From Rhodococcus sp. 1168 (lineage in GTDB: Bacteria > Actinomycetota > Actinomycetes > Mycobacteriales > Mycobacteriaceae), in the NCBI RefSeq assembly GCF_002091955.1, contig NZ_MKKY01000091.1, positions 315,001-379,000 of the forward strand: 64,000 nucleotides of DNA, written 5' to 3'. This document shows, piece by piece, positions 50,703 to 59,746 of this stretch. Each line of letters begins with the position of its first letter. Position 1 is the first letter of the stretch. Position numbers and translations under genes: made by a program. Below the pieces are notes generated by a model. That model was not told the DNA's origin. It saw nothing but the letters and a program-made list of their open reading frames with translations, and did not search any database.

Positions 50703-51401
50703 ATGAAGCGCTACCGTCCACTGGTTGTGCTCGGCGCCGTCTGCAAGTTCTATTCGCGGCCGATCAGGCATTGGGCCGAGTCTCGTGGGGGCCGCGGACC
50801 GAACTTTCGACTCGGTCCGCTCACTCTGCCGGGCCATCGGCTGATTCTTCGGTCCCCGCGACTGGCGGACGCTTCGGCATGGCGGTTTCTCCGATTGCGC
50901 GATCAGCAGTCGATAGAGCCATTCTGGGTGTCATCGACTCGCCCCTGGGCGGAACGCCATACAGAGGGCGCATGGGTGGACGACTTGCTGTATATGCGCA
51001 AAGAGGCTCGTGCAGGTCGCGCCCTTCCTCTGGTCATCGAAGTCGACGGTAGATTCGTCGGCCAACTGAACCTCGATCACATCGACAGGTGTGCAAAGAA
51101 TGCCGAGATGGGGATCTGGCTCGACTCGGAGTGCAGAAATTTGGGCATCGCCACCACCGCCGGCAACCTGCTCTTCGACTACGTGTTCAATACCCTCGGA
51201 CTGCGCAGAGTCACCGCGCCCGTGTGTGTCGACAATCGGCGTGCGGAGCACAGCGCGAAGCAGTTCGGGTTTCGCCGCGAGGGCACGATGGTGAGCTACC
51301 TCGATGTCGGCGGGCAGCGCAAGGATCACGACCTATATGCGATCACTTCGGAAATGTGGGCGGTTCGATCGGGCGGGGGTTCGTTTGCCTCGACACAGTA
51401 G
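50703..51401 (+). CDS. GNAT N-acetyltransferase (RimJ/RimL type)
   Basis: 232 residues. The GNAT core spans about 45-210: LRSPRLADASAWRFLR, then VGQLNLDHIDR, EMGIWLDSECRNLGIATTA (acetyl-CoA loop) and VTAPVCVDNRRAEHSAKQFG. A basic, hydrophobic N-terminal extension of about 40 residues is unusual for the family. It may acetylate an amino sugar of the polymer. Its 3' end overlaps the convergent pyruvyltransferase gene by 59 bases. Confidence 0.8.
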   Translation: MKRYRPLVVLGAVCKFYSRPIRHWAESRGGRGPNFRLGPLTLPGHRLILRSPRLADASAWRFLRLRDQQSIEPFWVSSTRPWAERHTEGAWVDDLLYMRKEARAGRALPLVIEVDGRFVGQLNLDHIDRCAKNAEMGIWLDSECRNLGIATTAGNLLFDYVFNTLGLRRVTAPVCVDNRRAEHSAKQFGFRREGTMVSYLDVGGQRKDHDLYAITSEMWAVRSGGGSFASTQ

Positions 51402-52758
51402 CCTCGTGCTCGACCAACTCGGCAGCACGGGCGAATGCAAGACGGCTCGCGTCGATTTGTTCGAGGGCACGAGCGAGCAACACCGACCTCGTCTCGGAAG
51501 CAGTGTCCCAGGCATTGCGCATTGCCAGAGGCAATCGATCGGCGACGTCGTCCCGGTCGAGCCTCACGACGTCGATCCCGCTGTCGAACATCGAACCCAA
51601 ACCACCGAACTTGTCGTCGTAATACTGCGAAGTCGACAGCGCAACCACGGGAATTCCTTGCGACAGAGCGAATACCGCTGTGTGATAGGCGCCCGTGACG
51701 ACTATTCTGCATCTACCGACCTCACGCGCCAGTGCGCGGGCCCGGGTGAAACGCCCGAGTGGGCGTGCCACCGCAGGGAAACCGGCAAGGAGGGGAAGAG
51801 TCGATCGGCGATCTTCCGAGTCGTGCTCGGAGACAATGAGGGGCACCAACTTGGCGCCTGTCTCGGCGGCCACCCCACGAGCAATGCGTCCCACTGAGTC
51901 CTGCACCGAGGAGCCGACCGGCGCATAATCCGCAACTCGCAAGCACACGCCGATGTCTGTCCCGAGTTCTTCTCTCCGCAGGCAATAAGCAAGTTCGACT
52001 GCGTCGTCACCTGTCACCACGATTCGCTCGGACCGTACACCGAGCGAGCGTAGGAGGTCCGGACCCCGTCGGTCCTCGCGAACCGCGATGAAGTCGACCT
52101 TGGGTAGCACCGCAGCCGCTCGTTCGATCAGTTCGGGGTCACGTATCGGACCTATCCCCTGTCCCAACATCACCGCAGGGATCCGATGGGTTACTGCGTA
52201 TTCGAGGAGATCCAAGGTGCGCATGGTCTGAAACTTGTCGACGTCGGCCAGATAACCGCCGCCGATCGCGATCACCAAAGAAGCGTCGGCCACCGCATTC
52301 GGTAGCAGACCACCATCGCGGCTCAACGCCACTCGGGCGGGGTTTTTCGTAGTCGAGGACGACTCACCCGCTTTGGGCTTCGTTGCACGCACTGGCGCGA
52401 CCGCGGTCCGCACCAATCTCTCGATACGCGTCATCGCGGCGACACAAACACGCAAGACGGGCCCAGCCACCGTCGGTCCGAAAAACCCGGGAACTCGACC
52501 CAGTCGATTCCAGCTCGACCAATCACCACCCGTCGAATAGCTGACGGGTTCTGCAGCGGGCTCGAACGCCCTGAGGAGAGACGGCCTGTTGGTAAGAACG
52601 CCGATCCGTGCAGAAGGCCACCGCTGCGCGATTCTACGAATTGTGATGTCGAGAATCGCTAGGTCGCCCTTGTTGCCGAGCCAGTACTCACCGTTCTCCA
52701 ATAGAATGCGGAACTCGCGCTTGTCCACTGTCATCGAAGGAGCCTCGCTACTCGCCAT
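51343..52758 (-). CDS. Polysaccharide pyruvyl transferase family protein
   Basis: 471 residues with the CsaB/WcaK pattern: WLGNKGDLAILDITIRRIA at the N terminus, VIAIGGGYLADVDKFQTMR in the middle, MLGQGIGPIRDPELIERA and AYHTAVFALSQGIPVVALS near the C terminus. These enzymes add pyruvate ketals to sugars using PEP, giving negative charge. A Lys/Ser-rich insert (about 120-150) interrupts the first domain. Divergent from the aminotransferase. Confidence 0.85.
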   Translation of the reverse strand: MASSEAPSMTVDKREFRILLENGEYWLGNKGDLAILDITIRRIAQRWPSARIGVLTNRPSLLRAFEPAAEPVSYSTGGDWSSWNRLGRVPGFFGPTVAGPVLRVCVAAMTRIERLVRTAVAPVRATKPKAGESSSTTKNPARVALSRDGGLLPNAVADASLVIAIGGGYLADVDKFQTMRTLDLLEYAVTHRIPAVMLGQGIGPIRDPELIERAAAVLPKVDFIAVREDRRGPDLLRSLGVRSERIVVTGDDAVELAYCLRREELGTDIGVCLRVADYAPVGSSVQDSVGRIARGVAAETGAKLVPLIVSEHDSEDRRSTLPLLAGFPAVARPLGRFTRARALAREVGRCRIVVTGAYHTAVFALSQGIPVVALSTSQYYDDKFGGLGSMFDSGIDVVRLDRDDVADRLPLAMRNAWDTASETRSVLLARALEQIDASRLAFARAAELVEHEATVSRQTNPRPIEPPTFPK

Positions 52759-52936
52759 GGCAACAGCTCCTTGGACTTCCGACGACTCGACTCGAAGATA
52801 CCGCAGCTCTCGCTCGACCGCCGCGGTTCGAGCCCAGAAACCATGCTCCCCACTGGGACTTCACCGGTTCACCACTGGGATCGGTATCGCTGGTGCCAGA
52901 ATAGGAACGAACACCCCTCGAGCTTGGAGCTCGGCC

Positions 52937-54286
52937 ATGACCTATCCCACCGCGGGCGCACCTCGATCGTTCGATCGCTCCGACACGATGCAGTCGCGTC
53001 TACACCACTTGGTTCCCGGCGGCGCCCACACGTATTCCCGTGGTGCCGATCAGTATCCCGAGCACATGGCTCCGATTCTGGTGGGCGGATCCGGTGCTCG
53101 GGTGTGGGACGTCGACGGGAACAGTTTCGTCGAATACGGCATGGGTCTGAGATCGGTGACCCTGGGCCACGGGTACAGACCTGTCGTCGATGCGGTGTCC
53201 GCCACCATTGCCAACGGCACCAATTTCAGTCGGCCGACCGAATTGGAGCTGCAGGCAGCCGAAGACTTCCTCGAACTCGTTCCAGGGGCCGACATGGTCA
53301 AGTTCGCCAAGAACGGATCCGACACGACGACAGCGGCAGTGAGACTTGCACGCGCCGTCACAGGCCGCACCGTGGTTGCGGTCTGCGATCAGCCGTTCTT
53401 CTCCGTGGACGATTGGTTCATCGGCACCACTCCCATGAATGCTGGGATCCCCACCGAGCACGTGAACTCGACCGTCCGATTCCAGTTCAACGACCTCGAG
53501 TCCCTCTCTCGTGTGTTGACCCTGCATCGCGTTGCGTGTGTCGTGCTCGAGGCGGCAACGGCCACAGCCGAACCAGTTCCCGGATTCCTCGAGGGGGTTC
53601 GTCGCCTCTGCGACAACCACGGTGCGTTGTTGATTTTCGATGAGATGATTACCGGATTCCGGTGGTCGGAGCACGGTGCGCAGTCCGTCTACGGGGTCCG
53701 TCCCGATCTCTCGTGCTGGGGAAAAGCAATGGGAAACGGATTTCCAGTAGCGGCTCTCGCGGGGCGGCGGGAGTTCATGGAACTCGGCGGACTCAGAACA
53801 GACGAGGATCGTGTGTTCCTACTGTCCACTACCCATGGTCCCGAAACCGGTGCGTTGGCAGCATTCCGCGCTGTCGTCCGCGCCTATGCCGACGAGGATC
53901 CGATCGGACGGATGGAGCGCGCCGGCCGAAGGCTCGCCGACGGTGTCACTGCCGCCGCCGAGGAACTGGAATTGGGCAGGTACTTCCAAGTGTCGGGTAG
54001 GCCGTCGTGCCTGGTTTTCGTGACCCGTGGCCCCGACCTCGAGCGCTCCCAGGAATACCGAACCCTGTTTCTGCAAGAAATTCTTTCCCACGGGGTGCTT
54101 GCCCAGTCTTTCGTGACATCGGCGGCCCACACGGACGCCGATATCGACCGCACTGTCGAAGCGACGCGGTCGGCACTGAGGGTGTATCGCAAGGCAATCG
54201 ACTCGAGGAGCGTCGCGGGTTATCTCAGGGGACGACCGGTGGCACCGGCCTTACGATCAGGCGCCTCCCCCAGGCGAATCGACTGA
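52937..54286 (+). CDS. Class III aminotransferase, GSAM-like
   Basis: 449 residues with the glutamate-1-semialdehyde-aminomutase-like pattern: VPGGAHTYSRG, VKFAKNGSDTTTAAVRLARA, FDEMITGFR (D235) and the PLP lysine K263 in CWGKAMGNGFP. In polysaccharide loci such proteins are thought to aminate or rearrange an unusual sugar or amino-acid substituent. It closes the locus. The ATG at 52937 opens the family start; the 178-base spacer to the pyruvyltransferase is divergent. Confidence 0.82.
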   Translation: MTYPTAGAPRSFDRSDTMQSRLHHLVPGGAHTYSRGADQYPEHMAPILVGGSGARVWDVDGNSFVEYGMGLRSVTLGHGYRPVVDAVSATIANGTNFSRPTELELQAAEDFLELVPGADMVKFAKNGSDTTTAAVRLARAVTGRTVVAVCDQPFFSVDDWFIGTTPMNAGIPTEHVNSTVRFQFNDLESLSRVLTLHRVACVVLEAATATAEPVPGFLEGVRRLCDNHGALLIFDEMITGFRWSEHGAQSVYGVRPDLSCWGKAMGNGFPVAALAGRREFMELGGLRTDEDRVFLLSTTHGPETGALAAFRAVVRAYADEDPIGRMERAGRRLADGVTAAAEELELGRYFQVSGRPSCLVFVTRGPDLERSQEYRTLFLQEILSHGVLAQSFVTSAAHTDADIDRTVEATRSALRVYRKAIDSRSVAGYLRGRPVAPALRSGASPRRID

Positions 54287-54299
54287 TTGCGGTAGCGGA

Positions 54300-55014
54300 A
54301 TGCGCGTTCACCACGACACTCCAGTGACGGGATGTGGTGTCAGGCAGCGCAAGAAATGCGTTCGACGATGGCTACTCTGCACCACCGACCGCGCCGCGAA
54401 CACACACTCCGCTGACCCTCCGGTTACCTTCGTGCGCCGCGCGAACTGGTCGAGCGTGTCACTTCACGACGGGATGCTGAATTTGCCCGTGGGAGTAATA
54501 CTTGACTTGGGAGCGACCGCCAAGGCACTCGCTGCTGATCGCTGCGCCGAACTCGTAGCTTCCACGCTCGGCTGCGGTGTGTTGATCTCTCTCGGCGGTG
54601 ATATCTCGACCAGCGGACCCGCCCCCGAGGGGGGGCTGGCAGATTCGAGTACGCGATGGCGAGGATGAGCCGTCGACGACGATCTCGATCGGATCCGGCG
54701 TCGGGGTAGCGACTTCGAGCACCCTGCGACGGCAGTGGGCGCACGGGGGACAGAGGATGCACCACATTCTCGACCCGCATCTACTGCAACCAATCGAACC
54801 CTACTGGTGCACAGTCACAGTCGCAGCTACTAGTTGTCTACTTGCCAATACGGCGAGCACAGCGAGCATCGTGAAAGGCCCCCAGGCTACCGAGTGGCTC
54901 GAGCGGATCGGGCTTCCTGCCCGTCTCATCGATGCCAATCGGAACACCATTCTTACATCGCAGTGGCCGGTCGGTATCGCTCCGCCCACCGAGTCGACGC
55001 CCGAGGAGAACTGA
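54300..55014 (+). pseudogene. apbE: FAD:protein FMN transferase (ApbE), 5' truncated and frameshifted
   Basis: In the first frame, VRRANWSSVSLHDG to LDLGATAKALAADR and LISLGGDISTSGPAPEGG are the middle of an ApbE protein. The rest (WQIRVRDGEDEP to GVATSSTLRRQWAHGG, HHILDP) continues one frame over. The switch is at a run of seven G (about 54630); six G would restore one reading frame. The N-terminal third of the protein is absent, replaced at the junction with the aminotransferase gene. ApbE attaches FMN to membrane flavoproteins. The stop overlaps the next start as TGATG. Confidence 0.8.
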
Positions 55015-55571
55015 TGGATCAAGCGTTCTGGGCGTTCGGACGTGGCGCTGGCGTCGCGGCGTTGGTGATACTCACTCTCGCTGTGGCTTCGGGTATCGTC
55101 ACGCGGTCGGGTCGCCCTTTGTTGTCCCTTACCAGATTCGGCGTCGCGGAACTACACAAGAGCACCTCATTGCTCGGATCACTGTTGATCATGCTTCACC
55201 TCACGTCGTTGTTTTTCGACCCCTACGCGCAGCTCGACATCACCGACTCGCTTGTCCCTTTTCTCGGTCGATACCGACCGTTCTGGCTTGGACTCGGCAC
55301 TCTGGCGGTGGATCTGGTCATTTTGATCATGATCACGGTAATGCTCCGACACAGATTGGCACACAGGCTCTTCCGGGTAGTCCATTGGAGTTCGTATGCA
55401 CTCTGGCCGATCGCATTCGCCCATGCCCTCGGGAACGGAACCGACGTGGGGCACACGTGGTTCCTTGTAATCGCTGCACTGTGCGCGGCACTTGTCGCGG
55501 CCACCGTGGCATTCCGGCTACGCCACGACTTTCTCGAACTTCATCACACGAGAGCAGGAGCACAGCGGTGA
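55014..55571 (+). CDS. Ferric-reductase-like heme b membrane protein
   Basis: 185 residues with about five to six membrane helices. Paired histidines suited to heme b binding lie in helices near LGSLLIMLHLTS and RVVHWSSYALWPIAFAHALG. The domain resembles the ferric reductase/YedZ-type transmembrane core without flavin domains. It would pass electrons across the membrane. Coupled upstream by TGATG to apbE and downstream by GTGA to the NuoF-like gene. Confidence 0.75.
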   Translation: MDQAFWAFGRGAGVAALVILTLAVASGIVTRSGRPLLSLTRFGVAELHKSTSLLGSLLIMLHLTSLFFDPYAQLDITDSLVPFLGRYRPFWLGLGTLAVDLVILIMITVMLRHRLAHRLFRVVHWSSYALWPIAFAHALGNGTDVGHTWFLVIAALCAALVAATVAFRLRHDFLELHHTRAGAQR

Positions 55572-56785
55572 TCGCAGCGTCGAGCACAATACCCCTCCTC
55601 TCGGGTGCACGGTTCGACCTCGAACGTCACGCCCAACTCTTCGGGCCACTCCCCCACGCCGACCACTCGGTGATCGCTTCGGTGGGTAGTGCCGGACTCA
55701 CCGGCCGTGGTGGAGCGGCATTCCCCGCCGGCAGGAAAATGGATTCGCTCCGCGGCCGCCGAGCTGTCGTGATCGCAAACGGCTCCGAGGGTGAACCGTT
55801 GAGCAGTAAAGATGCTGTGCTGCTTAGCGATTCGCCGCATCTCGTCCTGGACGGGCTGTCCATAGCGGGTGCCGCTATCGAGGCCACGGACAGCTATCTC
55901 GTCGTACCAGAAGGACGCGCCGAGCAACTTCGACGAGCCGTTCTCGAACGTCGAAAGAGCGGCTGGGACACAACCGCCGCCCACATCGTCGTGTCTACTG
56001 CAGGATTCGTATCCGGGGAAAAGTCCGCGGTGATCGCAGCTGCGGAAGGCCGGCGGCCGGTCCCGAAGTACTCACCGACATCATCGTCGGTATCCGGGCT
56101 GAAAGGTCGACCGACGCTCGTGCACAACGTCGAGACGTTGGCACACATCGCCACTATCGCCAGATTCGGAGTCGACTGGTTCCGATCGTCCGGCCTGGCC
56201 GGCGAGCCTGGGACGATGCTAGTGACGTTGTCCGGTGCCGTGAACCGGCCCGGAGTGGTCGAAGTTTCGATGGGAATCCCGATCGGAACGCTGCTGGCCG
56301 ACATCGGCCGGACGGACCTACGGCGAGTACGCGCAGTTCTGATCGGCGGATATCACGGGAATTGGCTGAACAGCAACGAGTTCGCCGGTCGCTCGCTGTC
56401 GAGGGCCTCACTGGCACCGTTGGGAGCGGGCCCCGGTGCAGGGGTCGTGCATGCACTCTCGGTCGAGACCTGAGGTCTGCGCGCAACGGGTGATATCGTC
56501 CGATACCTGGCGAGCGAGAGCACCCTTCAATGCGGCCCGTGCTTCAACGGACTACCCCGTCTTGCCGAGGCTTTCCACGAACTCGCATACGGCAATGCGG
56601 CCGAACGCACCTGCAACGAGATCCGTCGGTACGCGGGGTTGGTCGAGGGCCGAGGAGCTTGCCACCACCCCGACGGAACCGCACGCCTCGTCAGATCGGC
56701 ATTGACAGCCTTTGCTCACGACGTCGAATTGCACAGAACAGGCCACTGCGAAGCCGCACCCTCATGCGTCCGGAGCCAACGGTGA
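55568..56785 (+). pseudogene. NuoF-like flavoprotein with one in-frame TGA at 56471
   Basis: From GTG 55568 the frame encodes a NADH:quinone oxidoreductase 51-kDa-like FMN/NAD domain (GRGGAAFPAGRKMDSL, NGSEGEPLSSKDAVL, VHNVETLAHIA) and an SLBB domain. It stops at TGA 56471-56473 after 301 residues. The same frame continues past the TGA for 103 codons with the expected Fe-S tail: GLRATGDIVRYLASEST, QCGPCFNGLPRLAEAFHEL, GRGACHHPDG. Relatives normally have Cys at the TGA position. This is either a nonsense mutation or a recoded UGA. The tail's final TGA overlaps the ferredoxin GTG. Confidence 0.75.
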
Positions 56786-57018
56786 GGGCCGACCGAACAA
56801 CCGACAACAGACTGCTCATCCACTGGTCGCGATGCGACGGGCGAGGTCTGTGCACCGAACTGCTCCCGGAGATCCTGACGCGCGACGAATGGGGATACCC
56901 CATGGGGAACACTCCCGATCTGCTGGTCCCAGTGGAGTCACTCGACAATGCACGCAAGGCCGTCGAGCTATGCCCTCGAATGGCGCTGATGCTTCGCCCG
57001 CACAGACGATCTACATAA
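56782..57018 (+). CDS. Ferredoxin (3Fe-4S/4Fe-4S type)
   Basis: 78 residues. The cluster motif RCDGRGLC with a later CPRMAL resembles the small actinobacterial ferredoxins that serve oxidoreductases and P450s, with three cysteines as in 3Fe-4S types. DEWGYP in the middle is typical of the family. GTG at 56782 is preferred because it overlaps the NuoF-frame stop as GTGA; an ATG at 56764 is an alternative. It would pass electrons within this redox operon. Confidence 0.75.
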   Translation: MRADRTTDNRLLIHWSRCDGRGLCTELLPEILTRDEWGYPMGNTPDLLVPVESLDNARKAVELCPRMALMLRPHRRST

Positions 57019-57298
57019 CGCCACTCCGCTGACGATCGTCGCCGGCGGTCTGGGCCTTCGAAAAATAAGTCCGTTCGAAGACGCAGACATGACGACCAGC
57101 ATTCTCGGGAACACATTAACGCGGTTGGCCGAACAGTTAGTTCAGCCGGTGCCCAATTATTCTGCGGAATAGGACGAAGGACCCTATCCTTGCGCGCTGA
57201 CGTGCACCGATACTCAAATTGCCGCCTTCTGAAATGGCCTCCGGTGGCATTGAGGTCAGCCGCTGGCCGATCCACCGACAGTCCGAGGAGCAGTCGAA
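57019..57298. other. Intergenic region (280 bases), no gene seen
   Basis: A/T-richer than its surroundings in the middle. I see no coding frame with good character and no clear regulatory motif. Confidence 0.4.
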
Positions 57299-57550
57299 AT
57301 GATGTACTGGTATGGCAACGATCCCACTGGGTGGGGTTACGCGTTGATGATCATCGGGATGGTGGTGTTCTGGGGTGTACTGATCACCGGAGTCCTCCTG
57401 CTACTCCGATCGCAGGGGGCGCGTGGATCCCAGCAGACGCATCCCCCCGTGCTGTACACCGCTGAGCAGTTGCTGGCTGAGCGGTTTGCCCGTGGTGAGA
57501 TCGACGAGGATGACTACCGCGCACGGCTCACCACTCTGCGCCAACAGTAG
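57299..57550 (+). CDS. SHOCT-domain small membrane protein
   Basis: 83 residues. One membrane helix (about 13-36, YALMIIGMVVFWGVLITGVL) is followed by a linker and a C-terminal SHOCT motif (AEQLLAERFARGEIDEDDYR). SHOCT tails often mediate oligomerisation; the partner is unknown. Two adjacent ATGs are possible starts. Confidence 0.8.
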   Translation: MMYWYGNDPTGWGYALMIIGMVVFWGVLITGVLLLLRSQGARGSQQTHPPVLYTAEQLLAERFARGEIDEDDYRARLTTLRQQ

Positions 57551-57958
57551 AAAAGTCCATGAACTGCATGACGCATACCCATGGGGGGTGTGCTCGATCA
57601 GCCGGAGCCAAGTTGTGGCCGCGCTCGACGAGGCCGGTGACTACTGTTCGGCCTCCGACTGATCGAGCCGTGTACTGAAACATGAAGGCACCTATGGGGC
57701 GTGTTGAGTCTGGGGCGTTCCGAGTCTTTCCGCGGCAGGCGTCGGCGCTGAATATGCGCTACCCATGCGAGCACAGTCGACCGCCCCACGGAGACCGCTT
57801 GGAACCGGTGGCCCCACCGACGTGGCGCGGGACCACCAGTTCGATCGCACCGTGCTCGGCCACCTCACAGTTGCCATCACCGATCGCCGGTCGTTGACAA
57901 AGGAGCGACAAGTAACCAGAGTGCGTCATACGAATGTAACGGCTGATACATTGTCCGG
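57551..57958. other. Intergenic region (408 bases)
   Basis: No gene with support. The last 30 bases hold a perfect inverted repeat before the ChrB-like gene, and a TTGACA lies about 65 bases upstream of that gene. Short frames here have no recognisable product. Confidence 0.5.
57933..57952. promoter_or_regulatory. Inverted repeat AATGTA-N8-TACATT before the ChrB-like gene
   Basis: A perfect 6-base inverted repeat with an 8-base centre ends seven bases before the GTG at 57959. It is well placed to block transcription or translation start. The ChrB-like regulator itself is the most likely ligand. Confidence 0.6.
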
Positions 57959-58537
57959 GTGCGTGATAAGGAAGTTCCTACCCTCTGGCGAATAGTCTTG
58001 ACCCAGATTCCGGCCGAACCATCGCGACACCGTGTGGCGGTATGGCGCGAACTTCGTAAAATCGGCGCATTGTCGATCGGCCAGGGCACTTGGGCTGTAC
58101 CGAACGTGCCCGCATTCTCCGCCGGGATCGACCGCGCCACCGCTCTGGTCGAACGGGCCGGAGGTGAGATCATCTTCCTTCACGCGACCGGTGCCACCAC
58201 CGAGGACGGTACCCGGTTCGAGGCGATGTTCACCGCTGCACGCGAGGATGACTGGAACGAATTCCTTTCCGACTGCGCCAAATACAAGGCTGAACTCGAC
58301 AAGGAAATCAGGATTCGCAAGTTCACCTTGGCCGAACTCGAAGAAGAAGATCAGAGCCTCGACCGATTGCGCCGTTGGCATCGTGATCTCAAAGCACGGG
58401 ATGTGTTCGGCACGAACAACTCCGACCGCGCCACGGAAGAATTGCAAGAATGTGGGCAGCGATTCGAGGACTACTCCGAACGCGTGATCGCCGCCCTGCA
58501 CGATCCCGAATCCATCGACAACAACCACCATGCATGA
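57959..58537 (+). CDS. ChrB N-terminal-domain regulator
   Basis: 192 residues. TLWRIVLTQIPAEPSRHRVAVWRELRKIGAL and GTWAVPNVPAF are the ChrB N-domain pattern; the C-terminal half is a charged helical region (YKAELDKEIRIRKFTLAELE). ChrB proteins regulate chromate resistance genes in several bacteria, and the N-domain alone is common in actinomycetes next to MFS genes. It ends in an ATGA overlap with the transporter gene, so regulator and pump are co-translated. Confidence 0.8.
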   Translation: MRDKEVPTLWRIVLTQIPAEPSRHRVAVWRELRKIGALSIGQGTWAVPNVPAFSAGIDRATALVERAGGEIIFLHATGATTEDGTRFEAMFTAAREDDWNEFLSDCAKYKAELDKEIRIRKFTLAELEEEDQSLDRLRRWHRDLKARDVFGTNNSDRATEELQECGQRFEDYSERVIAALHDPESIDNNHHA

Positions 58538-59688
58538 ACAATGAGACCGCCGTGGAACGCTGGCGCATGTGGCCCCTCTACGCGGCAGGTTTCACGACGG
58601 CATTCGGCGCCCATGCCGTCGCAGCGAATCTCGTCTTCGACCTCGACAACCTCGCCGACTCTCTTCTGTACCTCGGTCTACTCCTTGCCCTCTACGACGG
58701 CGCCGAAGTGCTCCTCAAGCCGGTTTTCGGGACACTCGCCGACAAGGTCGGCGCCAAACCTGTTCTCCTCGGCGGTTTGATCGGGTTCGCCGCAGCCTCA
58801 CTCTTGTTCGTCCTCGTCGCCGACACGAACTGGTTATGGCTCGCACGCCTGGGGCAGGGTGCAGCGGCGTCGGCATTCTCCCCGGCAGCGAGCTCCCTGG
58901 TAGCGCGCCTGAACCCGAAAGCCAAGCGCGGAAAAGGTTTCGGAACCTACGGCTTCTACAAGAGCCTCGGCTACACCGCCGGCCCATTACTGGGCGGCGC
59001 AATAGTGTGGTTAGGCGATCTGGCACTGCTGTTCGCCGTGACCACCGTCCTCGCGGCCGTTGTCGCGATCTGGGCTCGAGCAGTCGTGCCGGCACTGCCT
59101 GCGCTTCCTCGTCAACGCCAAACAGTCGTTGATCTCGCCCGCCGTTTGAGCGACTCCCATTTCCTGCGGCCCACCATTGCGCTCGCTGCTGCAACCGCAG
59201 CTCTGTCAGTCGGAGTCGGATTTCTCCCGGTCTCCGGCGCCACCGCCGGCCTGGGGTCCATCGAGACAGGAGCAGCGGTGTCAGTACTGGCGTTGTGCGC
59301 TGCACTGACGCAACCACGTGCAGGCCGCGCCCTCGACAGTGGCACGATCTCCGCTACGGCAGGGATAACCGCCGGGCTGGGCTTGACTGCTCTCGGGCTA
59401 GCCGCCGCGATGCTTCCCGGACTGGCCGGCCTCCTCGGTGCGGGCATCGCCATCGGAATCGGTACCGGGATCATCACTCCCATAGCGTTCGCCTCGCTCG
59501 CCGCCTCGACTCCCGAAGAACGCATGGGCCAGACCATGGGTGCCGCTGAGCTAGGCCGTGAACTAGGCGACGCCGGCGGCCCACTCCTCGTCGCCGGGGT
59601 CGCGGCCGGCGCGACCCTCACCGCAGGTTTCGGCGCACTCGCAGCGCTGGTTCTGCTCGTCGGTGTTTCAACCGCTCGAAGGCGATAG
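58534..59688 (+). CDS. MFS transporter coupled to ChrB-like regulator
   Basis: 384 residues with 12 predicted membrane helices. A motif A-like sequence (FGTLADKVGAKPVLL) follows helix 2, and ARLGQGAAASAFSPAASSLV is in helix 4. Substrate unknown; chromate is suggested only by the regulator's family. ATG at 58534 overlaps the regulator's TGA. Confidence 0.82.
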   Translation: MNNETAVERWRMWPLYAAGFTTAFGAHAVAANLVFDLDNLADSLLYLGLLLALYDGAEVLLKPVFGTLADKVGAKPVLLGGLIGFAAASLLFVLVADTNWLWLARLGQGAAASAFSPAASSLVARLNPKAKRGKGFGTYGFYKSLGYTAGPLLGGAIVWLGDLALLFAVTTVLAAVVAIWARAVVPALPALPRQRQTVVDLARRLSDSHFLRPTIALAAATAALSVGVGFLPVSGATAGLGSIETGAAVSVLALCAALTQPRAGRALDSGTISATAGITAGLGLTALGLAAAMLPGLAGLLGAGIAIGIGTGIITPIAFASLAASTPEERMGQTMGAAELGRELGDAGGPLLVAGVAAGATLTAGFGALAALVLLVGVSTARRR

Positions 59689-59746
59689 TCCGCATCCAGT
59701 CGCAATCTGGTGGATCCCCGGCGTCGAATCGGTGTTCGCGTTGCAA

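Noticed and set aside
56471-56500. SECIS element supporting selenocysteine at the TGA
   Set aside because: An AGGTCTG-like string touches the TGA but not at the loop distance used by known bacterial SECIS elements, and no clear stem forms around it.
57570-57590. Copper-type (CsoR/RicR) operator around TACCCATGGGGGGT
   Set aside because: The symmetry is imperfect and no copper gene lies nearby.
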